DNA of 64,000 nucleotides from assembly GCF_000526315.1 (NCBI RefSeq), contig NZ_JAFV01000001.1, positions 2,170,001 through 2,234,000 of the forward strand. The letters run 5' to 3'. Within the stretch, counting starts at the first letter, position 1. Every line of letters begins with the position of its first letter. The position numbers and the translations under genes were made by a program. Shown in pieces: positions 1 to 8,619 of the stretch. The notes below the pieces were generated by a model that saw only the letters and a list, made by a program, of their open reading frames with translations, had not been told where the DNA came from and ran no database searches. The DNA is from Methylopila sp. 73B (GTDB taxonomy: Bacteria > Pseudomonadota > Alphaproteobacteria > Rhizobiales > Methylopilaceae).

Positions 1-134
1 TCAATCGATTCACCGACTTCTTCGTCGATTTGATTTGGCGACATGGCGCCACGCATGCCCGCGAAGCCGCCCGAGACGATCCGTTTCAAGAATCGGATCA
101 GCGGCGAACGACCACGCGGATAGACGTCGTTCAC
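1..134 (-). CDS. Partial unknown protein, 5' end only
   Basis: Only the first 44 codons lie in the window; the gene runs off the left edge. Reading leftwards, a GTG at 134-132 overlaps the TGA of the upstream methyltransferase as GTGA, and the frame stays open to base 1. The visible peptide is basic then glycine-rich (FLKRIVSGGFAGMRGAM) and ends acidic. I do not recognise the family. The overlap and shared direction suggest one operon with the methyltransferase and DUF5681 genes, so a phage or island function such as a terminase or portal neighbour is possible but unproven. Confidence 0.5.
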   Translation of the reverse strand, partial: MNDVYPRGRSPLIRFLKRIVSGGFAGMRGAMSPNQIDEEVGESI

Positions 135-1570
135 GCGGAGGCCGTTTCGGCAGTTCGCTGCTGCACGACCTCGGCGAACGATTGCCCCGTCTGCTCGAGA
201 ACGGCTCTGCGGCCGGTCAGCGTCTGATACCGCTCCAAGATCACGGCCACATAAAGGGGGTCGATTTCCACACCTCGACAAATGCGCCCGGTCTGCTCGG
301 CGGCGATCAGGGTACTGCCCGAGCCGAGGAAGGGATCAATCACAATCTCCCCTCGATCGGTGAGATCAAGAAGCGCCTCCTCGAGCATCACCACGGGCTT
401 GACGGTCGGATGGTGTTGAAGCCCGCGCTGCGCCTCGGAGCCGACCGTCGACGCCCCTGGGTACGTCCAGAGGTTTGATCTCCAACGACCTTTACGGCCA
501 AGATCAATATTGTTTTTGTGCGGCGCATCACCCTTCTTGAACAGTGGTAGAAGCTCATGCTGAGAGCGATAGAGGCTACCCATGCCCGCGTTCGTCTTCG
601 CCCAAACAATTAAATTTAGCTGAGACAGGCCGATCTGCGCAGCCGCGGCCGACACAGAACTGAGACCGCGCCAGTCGATATACGTGCCAAGAACACCGCC
701 ATCGAGGAGATATTCCGTAACGGCCGCAATCCACTGTTCGTTGAACTCACCAAACTGAACGTCGCTCATCTCGCCGCTCGCCATCGCGAACTCGCGGTGG
801 TCGCCGCCCGTGACATGGCCAGAGATTTTTACGTTGTAAGGCTGGTCTGTGAAGACGAACCGCGCTCGAGCTCCGGCCATGAGCGCGCTCAGCACGGCCT
901 TGTCGCGCGCATCTCCGCAGATCACACGATGGTCGCCGAGGAGATAGACGTCTCCCACTCTTACGACCGGCTTGGCGTCCGCCGTCGGAGCAAGCGGCCC
1001 CACCTCGGTTGCGTCCGGCGTAGGGTCGGCGAGGATGGCGTCGATCTCAAAGCTCTCGAATCCTGAGACTTCGATCGGCGACTCGTCGATGATCAACTCC
1101 TCAAGCTCGAGTCGCAGTTCCTCAAGATCCCACCGGCCTTTCTCTTGGAGCCGGTTCACGGCCACGCGCAGCAGCTTGCGCTCCGCCGCGCTCAGATGAT
1201 CCGCGACGACGCAGGGGATCGTCGGCAGACCAAGCGCCTTCGCCGCCTCGACACGGACGGCCCCGTCCATGATGACGCCGGCCTTGTCGATGATGACCGG
1301 CGCGGTGAACCCTAACACCGTGATCGAGTTCGCGACGTCGCGAACATGGCCCGGTTCGATCATACGGACATTGCGCTTCGGCGCCCGAAGCGCGCTCGGA
1401 TCGCGGTCGACCAGGGCGAGCTGGGGGAGCAGGTCGTTGCGGGGGCGCGCCTCGGCCGCGGACGCCCTCGACACCGCCTTCACGTCCGCACGACGCGCGA
1501 CGTCCTTCGCGAGGAGCGCCTCGCGGACCGTGCCCGGCGCGGCGTCCGAGCCTTGAGTCTTACGTGCCAC
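131..1570 (-). CDS. ParB-domain DNA methyltransferase (N6-adenine/N4-cytosine type)
   Basis: Predicted DNA modification enzyme that transfers a methyl group from SAM to adenine N6 or cytosine N4. The N-terminal part resembles a ParB/sulfiredoxin-like nuclease fold (about residues 60-180: RMIEPGHVRDVANSI, then MDGAVRVEAA). The C-terminal part is the amino-methyltransferase, with FTDQPYNV as the catalytic motif at about 242-245 and DPFLGSGST as the SAM-binding motif near the end. I chose GTG at 1570 because AGGGAGAG precedes it. An ATG further upstream would add 12 residues. Such ParB-methylase fusions are common in alphaproteobacterial prophages and islands. Oddity: the catalytic motif reads DQPY rather than the usual DPPY. 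Confidence 0.85.
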   Translation of the reverse strand: MARKTQGSDAAPGTVREALLAKDVARRADVKAVSRASAAEARPRNDLLPQLALVDRDPSALRAPKRNVRMIEPGHVRDVANSITVLGFTAPVIIDKAGVIMDGAVRVEAAKALGLPTIPCVVADHLSAAERKLLRVAVNRLQEKGRWDLEELRLELEELIIDESPIEVSGFESFEIDAILADPTPDATEVGPLAPTADAKPVVRVGDVYLLGDHRVICGDARDKAVLSALMAGARARFVFTDQPYNVKISGHVTGGDHREFAMASGEMSDVQFGEFNEQWIAAVTEYLLDGGVLGTYIDWRGLSSVSAAAAQIGLSQLNLIVWAKTNAGMGSLYRSQHELLPLFKKGDAPHKNNIDLGRKGRWRSNLWTYPGASTVGSEAQRGLQHHPTVKPVVMLEEALLDLTDRGEIVIDPFLGSGSTLIAAEQTGRICRGVEIDPLYVAVILERYQTLTGRRAVLEQTGQSFAEVVQQRTAETASA

Positions 1571-1632
1571 AGGATCTCTCCCTAGCGAACGGGTGTATCT
1601 GCACAAGAGCTCTCAGGAAGCGCGTCCCGCAC

Positions 1633-2577
1633 TCAGGTCGCGGCCAGAGCGTCCGCCGAAAAGCCGTTGCGCTTGAGGATGGCTCTCTTCAGGCTGTCCC
1701 AAACGTCGGGGATCATCGCCCTGATCGCTTCTCTAGCCAGTTCGAGGAGCTCCTCGTGCTTAGCGGTCGTCCACAAAGCGCGCCGCCGCCGACGGCGCTT
1801 TCTTGGCGGGGACAACAACCCTTTGTCGTCGAGCATCACGATCAGGTCGCGAAGCAGGCGCCTTGCAGCCGGCTCTCCCTTGATCGCCTGCTGGCACAGC
1901 TGCAGGCAGGCGACATAAGCGGTCGTCTTGGGAACCGGGACACCGTCCACGGTCAGAGGGATGAACCTGAGCAGGCTATGCCGGAAGGCGCTCCACGCGT
2001 CGTCCTGCCGTTTCGGCCGGCCCGACGGATTACCGCTCTTGCCCTTCGGTATCTGGGAATGCACTGGCGGACGGCGGTAACCGACCGCCGGGTCCTTCGG
2101 TCGAAGGCTCTTTTGAAAATCGTGGATGGCCGGTCGGTACGAATCGTAGACTGAATCAGTGAACAGGTCCGGCAGGACGTCATTGGCGCCGTGAACACGG
2201 CCATGTTCTTCTTCGATTTCCGCAACGACCCTAGAGCGCACAAGCTCCGAGACGCTAACGACCAGCATAACGCATGTCCTCGTATTCCGGTCATGCTCCT
2301 GCTCGCGCTTCTCGATCGCTGAAAGCTCAGTTTTGCAATCCGGCTCAACCAGCTGCCCGCGGTCGTCGAGACGCTTCATGAACCAGTGCTGCTCTTTGAT
2401 CGCGCTTGGGTTGCCCTTCGCAGCCTCCAAATTAATCTGAGAAAGATATGCCGACAGAAAGGGTTCGCTCCGGGACGTTGCCCCGGCCTTTATGGTTGTC
2501 GTTCGGAATACCGCCTTTCGGGCCTCTTCGTATGGGTTTCTGCCCGCAGAGAGCTTTCCTCCAACCCGATTAGACAT
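1633..2577 (-). CDS. DUF5681-domain protein
   Basis: Soluble, basic 314-residue protein. The segment PKGKSGNPSGRPKRQD (about residues 175-190) is the signature of DUF5681, a family found beside terminase and methylase genes in phages and islands. Its function is not established. The N-terminal 170 residues are charged and match nothing I recognise. A run of arginines (KRRRRRR) follows the domain. The start is well supported by AAGGAGGT seven bases ahead of ATG. It lies upstream of, and co-oriented with, the ParB-methylase gene (62-bp gap), which suggests a shared mobile-element module. Confidence 0.75.
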   Translation of the reverse strand: MSNRVGGKLSAGRNPYEEARKAVFRTTTIKAGATSRSEPFLSAYLSQINLEAAKGNPSAIKEQHWFMKRLDDRGQLVEPDCKTELSAIEKREQEHDRNTRTCVMLVVSVSELVRSRVVAEIEEEHGRVHGANDVLPDLFTDSVYDSYRPAIHDFQKSLRPKDPAVGYRRPPVHSQIPKGKSGNPSGRPKRQDDAWSAFRHSLLRFIPLTVDGVPVPKTTAYVACLQLCQQAIKGEPAARRLLRDLIVMLDDKGLLSPPRKRRRRRRALWTTAKHEELLELAREAIRAMIPDVWDSLKRAILKRNGFSADALAAT

Positions 2578-2703
2578 CGCGCCACCTCCTTCGAACTACG
2601 AAGGCGACCGCATCACATATCAAAGAGCTCGAGAAGACGAAAATTAACGGGTGGGCTCACCTTGCATCCACCCTCAAAAACGCCATCCTCGCAAATATTA
2701 AGG

Positions 2704-3489
2704 CTACAAACTCGTTTTCAAATGAACGCGATGGATTTCATTTATGACTAAAGCTGCCATAGTGATCGCGAGAGCGGTCATCTCCGCACTGGGTTGACCG
2801 CCGGCAGAGGCCGCCTTGGCGCTCGCTCGGAGCGCCAGCTGAGATCTCGCATAGTGCAACGAGGACCAAGGGTCTTTTTGGGTGTCCTCCAAAGTCTTCT
2901 TCAGCCCCTCGCTCCAGACCGACGGCTCCCCATGGTAATCTGGGCACGACACTATCAAGGTTCCGCACAGGCCGGCGAGCACGATATCGAACGCGGCGGC
3001 GCAATCATCTGCGCTGAGCCCGGCGTCCCTCAGGATATACAACAGCCGGTCTGCAAACTCAGGTGCTAGAATCGGCGCTTCTGTTATGAACGGGGTCGCC
3101 AGCCGAACTGATGCAGGTTCGGCCGCGGCTCTTGCAAGAGCGGTCTGAAACAACCCCTGCAACCGTTCGCGCCACTTGTCTCCCGGCGCATGCGGGCCAA
3201 GCAATGACGCCATGAAGTGTTTGGCGAGTTCACGCTCGAGCGTCGTATCTGTTCGTCTGAGCTTTTCACCAATCGAGCCGTACGCGACCCCGAGCTCCTC
3301 GGCGACAAGTTTGACGTTAAGCTCACCAGAACCGCGCGTGACAACTGCCCGCGCCGCTTGGACGATCTTTTCCATCGTGATGCCGGCGCGTTCGCCGGCG
3401 CGCCTTTTTGGGGGCGGGGGCTTTGCCGCTACCGCCTTAAGGGCGGCAAGAGCCTCGCGCGCCGATTTGTTGTAAATCGTCGTCATCAT
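2704..3489 (-). CDS. TetR/AcrR-family transcriptional regulator
   Basis: About 261 residues. After a lysine/proline-rich arm (KPPPPKRR), the segment from ITMEKIVQAARAVV to LGVAYGSIGEKL fits a TetR-type helix-turn-helix. The rest is helical and would be the ligand/dimer domain. The first possible ATG at 3525 would add 12 unlikely residues, so I take ATG 3489 (ATG 3486 is equally possible); neither has a clear ribosome site. It is monocistronic and flanked by the island genes and by an A+T-rich promoter area (3526-3560). Target and ligand are unknown. Confidence 0.75.
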   Translation of the reverse strand: MMTTIYNKSAREALAALKAVAAKPPPPKRRAGERAGITMEKIVQAARAVVTRGSGELNVKLVAEELGVAYGSIGEKLRRTDTTLERELAKHFMASLLGPHAPGDKWRERLQGLFQTALARAAAEPASVRLATPFITEAPILAPEFADRLLYILRDAGLSADDCAAAFDIVLAGLCGTLIVSCPDYHGEPSVWSEGLKKTLEDTQKDPWSSLHYARSQLALRASAKAASAGGQPSAEMTALAITMAALVINEIHRVHLKTSL

Positions 3490-3604
3490 AAATCTAAGTC
3501 TGATGGATAAAAATCCACACGTCAATGTTCTAAATTAAATTATATTATTTTAGCTGTCGCGACGTGGTTCACGGTGGCGGTTTCAGCCGGGCCCCCATTA
3601 AGAA

Positions 3605-3677
3605 TTCCCTGTTCCGGTGATAAGAATTCCCTGCTCGCGCCGAAAGCCCTTCCCTGCCCCGCGCTAATTCTTCCCTG
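3605..3677. repeat. Four phased TTCCCTG direct repeats
   Basis: TTCCCTG occurs at 3605-3611, 3627-3633, 3650-3656 and 3671-3677, with start-to-start spacings of 22, 23 and 21 bp, about two helical turns each. The first two copies share the longer string AAGAATTCCCTG. The array sits in a 520-bp gene-free stretch (3490-4008) between the TetR gene and the recombinase. AATTCCCTG-rich segments are, from memory, seen near recombinase islands in Rhizobiales. Whether it is a protein-binding array or debris is unknown. Nothing else was recognised in 3678-4008. Confidence 0.6.
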
Positions 3678-4008
3678 CGTCACGCGTCGATGTGGAGACC
3701 GGTTCGGGGGTGACTGCGTCCACCACCAATCACTCCCTGAAAACTCCCGGTTTGAACGCCCGCGGCGATGTCTCCGGACTGTCCGCGACTTAGCTCCGCC
3801 CGCTTGGCCTGAGCGCGTCTCTGCAGCCTCCGATTCGAGACCTATGGGCCTTCCGGCCGCGCCTGTCTCCGCCGCCGCAAGGCCATGTCGTACGTGACGG
3901 TTGATGGCGCCATCGCCAGAAGCTTCTCAGCGGACGAGCGGACGCAGAAAACCGCCGGGTTGTTGGGCCGGCGGCTTCATCGATTCGGGGTGGAAAAGAA
4001 TCGCTGCT

Positions 4009-5553
4009 TCAGCGCTCGGGCTGCTCGAGTCCGATCGTTCGCCACTGCTCGGACCAGAGCATCGGCGCATCCGCCAGCATGCTCGCGGTGACGCCGCGCG
4101 GCAGCCGGCCCTCCGCGATGGCCGTGACGATGTCAGGGGCGAGGAAGGCGTAGCCGATCATCCGCTCCAAATGCCGCTTCGTGCAGCCATGGCGCTGCGC
4201 CAGTTGATCGAGGTCGAGCGCGGAGGAGCGGCTGAGCTCCCCGATCCATTGCCGGCCGAGCGCGATCCACCGCAGCAGAACCGCACGCGCCTCCGCCTTC
4301 ATCGGACGGGCCGCGGCGTCGGACGTTGCGAGGATCTGCCGGCCGCTCGTGCGGCGCGGCGACGGCAGTCGAATCACGTCGCCGTCGGCGAGCGTGAGCT
4401 CGATCTCGTCGATGGAGATCGTCGCGCGGCTCAGATGCTCCGCGACCAGCGCTGTGTCGTCGAGGCCCGAGATGTCCCTCAGTCGCAGGACGGCGAGAAT
4501 CGCCTGTTCGATCTGCTGCGCCGAGATGCGCTTCACCGATCCCGCCTCGGCTCCCCTCCCCTGCGCGATCACCGACGAGACGTAGTAGCGGTAGACCACG
4601 CCCTTCCGGTTCGTCGCGCTCGGCGTCATCGGATGCCCCCGATCGTCGAACAGCTTTGTCATCAGCAGCGCGCCCGAGGCCGCTCGACTGGTTCTCTGGC
4701 CGCTGCGGTTGGCGGCGATTCTCGCCTGCACCGCCTCGAACAGTTTTGCATCCACGATCGCCGGATGCTCGCCGGGGTAACTGCGCCCCTTGTGGTTGAT
4801 CTTCCCGAGGTAGACCCGGTTCGCCAGCAGATGCGCGAGAGGTCCGTTGGTAAGCGGCACGCCGCCGGCCGTGGCGCCGGATGCGAGAGTGCGGATGCGC
4901 GTGACGACGCCCTGCTCCCTGAGCTCTCGCTGCAGCGCCGAAAGCGACCCGAGCGCCAGGTAGCGCCCGAAGATCAGCCGGACGGTCGCGGCCTCCTTCT
5001 CATCGATCTGGAGCTTCTTCGCCTCGACGCGGTAGCCAAGCGGCACGACGCCGCCGACCCAGATGCCCCGCTTCTTCGACGCCGCTATCTTGTCGCGGAT
5101 GCGTTCGCCCGTAACCTCGCGCTCGAACTGCGCGAACGACAGGAGCATATTGAGCGTGAGCCGACCCATGCTGGTCGTCGTGTTGAAGGACTGAGTCACC
5201 GACACGAACGACACGCCGCTGGCGTCGAAGAGCTCAACGAGCTTGGCGAAGTCCGCAAGCGACCGCGTCAGGCGGTCGACCTTGTAGACGACGATGACGT
5301 CGACCCCGCGCGACCGAACCAGTTCCAGCAGCCGCTGCAACGCCGGACGCTCCATAGAGCCGCCGGAGAAGCCTCCGTCCGAGAACACGCCGTTCCGGAC
5401 CAGCTTCCACCCCTCCCCGGCCTGGCTGCGCACGTAGGCCTCCGCCGCCTCACGCTGGGCGTCGAGAGAATTGAAGTCCTGCTCCAGCCGATGGTCGGTC
5501 GAGACGCGGGTGTAGACCGCACATCGGCGGGTGGTCGGGGCAGGACGGCTCAC
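4009..5553 (-). CDS. Large serine recombinase
   Basis: Site-specific recombinase of 514 residues. The N-terminal resolvase domain contains the nucleophile in YTRVST (Ser18) and the conserved YKVDRLTRS segment. The Recombinase domain follows (GVVPLGYRV to the IVDAKLFEAVQ region), then a C-terminal part with a helix-turn-helix-like segment (QRHGCTKRHLERMIG). The zinc-ribbon part carries no cysteines, as in many alphaproteobacterial members. The start is GTG 5553, where GTGA overlaps the stop of the DUF2924 gene, so the two are probably translationally coupled. Earlier starts add residues read from within the DUF2924 gene. It probably mobilises or once mobilised this island; no att sites were identified. 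Confidence 0.88.
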   Translation of the reverse strand: MSRPAPTTRRCAVYTRVSTDHRLEQDFNSLDAQREAAEAYVRSQAGEGWKLVRNGVFSDGGFSGGSMERPALQRLLELVRSRGVDVIVVYKVDRLTRSLADFAKLVELFDASGVSFVSVTQSFNTTTSMGRLTLNMLLSFAQFEREVTGERIRDKIAASKKRGIWVGGVVPLGYRVEAKKLQIDEKEAATVRLIFGRYLALGSLSALQRELREQGVVTRIRTLASGATAGGVPLTNGPLAHLLANRVYLGKINHKGRSYPGEHPAIVDAKLFEAVQARIAANRSGQRTSRAASGALLMTKLFDDRGHPMTPSATNRKGVVYRYYVSSVIAQGRGAEAGSVKRISAQQIEQAILAVLRLRDISGLDDTALVAEHLSRATISIDEIELTLADGDVIRLPSPRRTSGRQILATSDAAARPMKAEARAVLLRWIALGRQWIGELSRSSALDLDQLAQRHGCTKRHLERMIGYAFLAPDIVTAIAEGRLPRGVTASMLADAPMLWSEQWRTIGLEQPER

Positions 5554-5987
5554 GCCGCCCTCCCCTTGTCGCGGAGCCCGAAGAAACGGGGACCGTTCCA
5601 GCGCACGCCAGTGATGGCGCGCGCGACCTCCGACAGGCTGCGGTAGGTCCCGCCGTTCCAGGCGTAGCCATCCTTCAGCGCCATCACGCGGTGGGTCACG
5701 CCCTCCCACTCACGCACCAGCACGCCTCCCCCACCGATCCGCTCGCGATCGGGCAGCGGGACGGCCGCCGCGGTCGGGCTTAAGGCGACACGATCGAGGA
5801 AGCGCGCCGTCTTGGCGTCGAGATCGCCCAGCGCGTCGGCCTGCACGCGATACGCCAGCATCCGCAGCAGCAGGCCCTTCGACACGCCCACTGGCGCGGT
5901 CCTGCCCGTGACGCTTCGCCATCGCGCCTGCAGCACGGCGATGTCGAGGTCGCCCAGCCGGGCGACCTCGACATCGATGCGAGCCAT
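5550..5987 (-). CDS. DUF2924 family protein
   Basis: Small protein of about 145 residues with the DUF2924 pattern: MARIDVEVARLGDLDIA at the N-terminus and WNGGTYRSLSEVARAITG near the end. This family is routinely encoded immediately ahead of serine recombinases in Alphaproteobacteria and is presumed to assist them, but its biochemical role is not known. I prefer ATG 5987 because family members start MARIDVE; ATG 6002 would add five residues. It shares a GTGA overlap with the recombinase gene downstream. Confidence 0.8.
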   Translation of the reverse strand: MARIDVEVARLGDLDIAVLQARWRSVTGRTAPVGVSKGLLLRMLAYRVQADALGDLDAKTARFLDRVALSPTAAAVPLPDRERIGGGGVLVREWEGVTHRVMALKDGYAWNGGTYRSLSEVARAITGVRWNGPRFFGLRDKGRAA

Positions 5988-6301
5988 CGCCTGAGGCGCC
6001 ATTACGCGGCCGCACCCGCGATCTCGGCGGCAAGGCCGACACCGTCACCTGCGGCAAGGCGGTCGTGGACGCATTGTCGTGACGCCGTGCTAAGTAGCGC
6101 CGGAGCCGACAAGCGGTTCAAGGGCAGCCGAGCATTCTGTTCGCGGCAACTCAACTCCCTCCGGCGGCGCCAAGCCTCAGCAACTGCAAGTGACCCGTTG
6201 GAAAAGACCGCTCTTGGACGACCCCAGCTTCCTCGCTCAGGTGATTTGTCTCGTCGTGGAAACAGCTCGGGCGTTTGCGCGGCCGGCCCTCCGAGAGGCC
6301 C
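5988..6301. other. Gene-free stretch at the island edge
   Basis: No convincing gene. On the minus strand, a short open frame ending in TAA just ahead of the DUF2924 start reads LAAGDGVGLAAEIAGAAA and could be the tail of a lost gene, but nothing upstream supports it. No repeat or att-like sequence was recognised. Confidence 0.4.
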
Positions 6302-7414
6302 TCAAGCGCCGTGCTTTGCGAACAGGTCCTTAAACCGCGACGGCTGGCAGCGCAGATACTGGTCGGCGGCGCGCACCTGTCCGCCGAGTTCGGCCGCCGC
6401 GTGCCATGGCCAGCGCGGATCGTAGAGGATGGTGCGGGCGAGCGCGATCATGTCGGCGTCGCCAGTCGCGACGATCGCCTCGGCCTGCTCGTAGCCGGTG
6501 ATCAGCCCGACGGCGACCACAGGGATCGCGACCTCCGCCTTCACCGCGCGCGCGAGCGGCACCTGGTAGCTCGGCGAAAGCGGGATCTTCTGGGCCGGAT
6601 GCAGCCCGCCGCTTGAGACATGGATCGCGTCGCAGCCGCGCGCCTCAAGCGCCTTGGAGAACGCGATCGTCTGCTCCGCGTCCCAGCCGCCATCGACCCA
6701 GTCCGTGCCCGACACGCGCACGGTCACCGGGCGCTCCGGCGGGAACGCCGCCCGCACTACGTCGAACAGCTCAAGCGGGAACCGCATGCGGTTCTCGAGC
6801 GACCCGCCATACGCGTCGTCACGCCGGTTGGAGAGCGGCGACAGGAACTGGTGGATCAGATAGCCGTGCGCGCCGTGGAGTTGGACGGCGTCGACGCCGA
6901 GCCGGCCCGCACGGGCGGCCGCCGCGGCAAAGGCGTCCCTGACTTTCTTCAGCCCGTCGGCGTCGAGCGCCCGGGGCGGCGTGTCGCCGTCGGCGAAGGG
7001 AACCGCGGACGGCGCTTCGGTCCGCCAGCCGTTCGGGGACGTCGGCGCGATGTGATGCCCGCCCAGCCAGGGCTTCTCGGTCGAGGCCTTGCGGCCGGCA
7101 TGGGCGAGTTGCACTGCGATCGGCATGTCGGACCAGCCCCGCACGGCGTCGAGCGTCTTGCCCATCGCGGCCTCGGTGGCGTCATCGTAGAGCCCGACGT
7201 CGCCATAGGTGATGCGGCCCTCGGGGAGCACGGCGGTGGCCTCGACGGTCAGCAACGCGGCGCCCGACAGCGCGAGTTGGCCGAGATGGATGAGGTGCCA
7301 GTCCGTCATGCGGCCGTCCTCCGCCGAATACTGGCACATCGGCGCGATCACGATCCGGTTCTCGAGTTCGAGCTTGCCGACGGAAATCGGCGTGAAAAGC
7401 TGAGGCTGGGCCAA
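6302..7414 (-). CDS. NADH:flavin oxidoreductase, Old Yellow Enzyme family (YqjM-like)
   Basis: FMN-dependent ene-reductase of about 370 residues, expected to reduce activated C=C bonds with NAD(P)H in the cytoplasm. Seen: LFTPISVGKLELENRIVIAPMCQYSA at the N-terminus (the MCQYSA cysteine is typical of the YqjM class), QLAHAGRKAS, the HGAHGYLIHQFLSPLSNRRDDAYGG active-site block and ALARTILYDPRWPWHAA at the end. I take TTG 7414 as start because AGGAAC precedes it and because homologs begin close to this point; the ATG 30 codons upstream gives a sequence that does not fit the family. It is divergent from the SDR-like gene. Confidence 0.85.
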   Translation of the reverse strand: MAQPQLFTPISVGKLELENRIVIAPMCQYSAEDGRMTDWHLIHLGQLALSGAALLTVEATAVLPEGRITYGDVGLYDDATEAAMGKTLDAVRGWSDMPIAVQLAHAGRKASTEKPWLGGHHIAPTSPNGWRTEAPSAVPFADGDTPPRALDADGLKKVRDAFAAAAARAGRLGVDAVQLHGAHGYLIHQFLSPLSNRRDDAYGGSLENRMRFPLELFDVVRAAFPPERPVTVRVSGTDWVDGGWDAEQTIAFSKALEARGCDAIHVSSGGLHPAQKIPLSPSYQVPLARAVKAEVAIPVVAVGLITGYEQAEAIVATGDADMIALARTILYDPRWPWHAAAELGGQVRAADQYLRCQPSRFKDLFAKHGA

Positions 7415-7572
7415 AGGCGGGTTCCTGTTGTGGCGGACCGGCGCGAGCGTCTGTCCTTTGAAACGACTGAGACTGCCGGAGCAGATAGGGGCTATCTGGA
7501 TCATGGTCGAGCCGCGCGCACATGGCTGACCCTGCAGCCCGGCGCGGCGCCGCGTTCGAGGAGGGTGATGCT

Positions 7573-8202
7573 ATGAGGCTTCTGATCCTGGGCGCGACCG
7601 GGCTGGTCGGCCGCCAAGCGCTTGATCTCGCGCTCGCCGATCCGCGTATTGACGCGGTGACGGCTCCCGTCCGCCGGCCCTTGCCCGACCATCCGAAGCT
7701 CACGACGCCGCACGTGGATTACGACCGCCTGCCGGTCGACGCTCCGTTCTGGACGACGGACGCGGTCGTCTGCGCGCTTGGAACCACTATGCGGACGGCA
7801 GGCTCCCGGGAGGCCTTCCGCCGCGTCGATCACGGCTATCCCATGGCCGTCGCGCGCCTGACGCGCGCTGCGGGCGCAAAGGCCTTCGCGCTGAACTCGG
7901 CGCTTGGAGCCGACGCCGCGTCCCGCCTCTTCTACAGCCGTGTGAAGGGCGAGCTCGAGCAGGATCTCTCAAGGCTCGGCTTCCCGTCGCTGACCTTTGT
8001 GCGCCCGGGCCTGATCGGCGGCCCGCGCGAAGAGAGTCGTCCGCTCGAGCGCATCGCATCTATTGTCTTGGGAGCGCTCGGACCTGCGCTGCCGCGCGGC
8101 TGGCGGATCAACCCTGCGTCCAACATCGCGGCCGCACTGATCGAAGCGGCGGTCGCTGGCGTCCCGGGCGTCCGCGTGGTGTCGGCGGAAGACTTGGCGT
8201 GA
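7573..8202 (+). CDS. NAD(P)-binding Rossmann protein, SDR-like (HTATIP2/TIP30-like)
   Basis: 209-residue protein beginning MRLLILGATGLVGRQA, the GxxGxxG nucleotide-binding turn of atypical short-chain dehydrogenases. A serine/tyrosine/lysine-like region (NSALGADAASRLFYSRVKGELE) carries the YxxxK pair, and the end (FVRPGLIGGPREESRP) matches oxidoreductases of the HTATIP2/YwnB type. The substrate is unknown. I start at ATG 7573, preceded by GAGGAGGGTG; the TTG at 7522 would add 17 unrelated residues. It is divergent from the OYE gene, 158 bp apart. Confidence 0.8.
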   Translation: MRLLILGATGLVGRQALDLALADPRIDAVTAPVRRPLPDHPKLTTPHVDYDRLPVDAPFWTTDAVVCALGTTMRTAGSREAFRRVDHGYPMAVARLTRAAGAKAFALNSALGADAASRLFYSRVKGELEQDLSRLGFPSLTFVRPGLIGGPREESRPLERIASIVLGALGPALPRGWRINPASNIAAALIEAAVAGVPGVRVVSAEDLA

Positions 8203-8619
8203 GGTCGCGGTCACTGCGGCTCAGCGTCGACACGACGTTGCGCCGAAGTCGGAGGACCCCCGAGGCGTCGGGCGGGTTTTCCGTCGATCCACACGCGCGG
8301 CCAAAGTCGACGTCATCGCTGCTATGCGCAGGATTGGCTGCCGGGACCGACGACGGCGCTCGGCCAGCGATCGTTCGTGCCAAGGATGAGAATCAGCGGG
8401 TATCGGTCGCGGGCGTTTCCTGACGCCCGTCAATGCCGGACCGGCGCCGGTTCGGTACAAAGCCCTACAGATCGGTGGCCCAACGGGCTGCCAGCCGGCT
8501 GCGACCGTGCTGTGTCCATCTGGTTCCGGAGACGACGGGGGATTCATGCTGGTCCGAGTCAGAGCCAGCGCGCTGCTGCGACGACACCCGGCCTGCCGGG
8601 GCGTGGCAAGGAGACCCAG
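8203..8619. other. Intergenic, no gene seen
   Basis: About 417 bp of GC-rich sequence between the SDR-like gene and thioredoxin. Frames are open only by GC bias. The ribosome site AAGGAG at 8608-8613 belongs to the thioredoxin gene. I see no other feature. Confidence 0.5.

Noticed and set aside
3901-5646. 581-codon plus-strand frame over the serine recombinase
   Set aside because: Antisense to a well-supported recombinase; no domain, no ribosome site.
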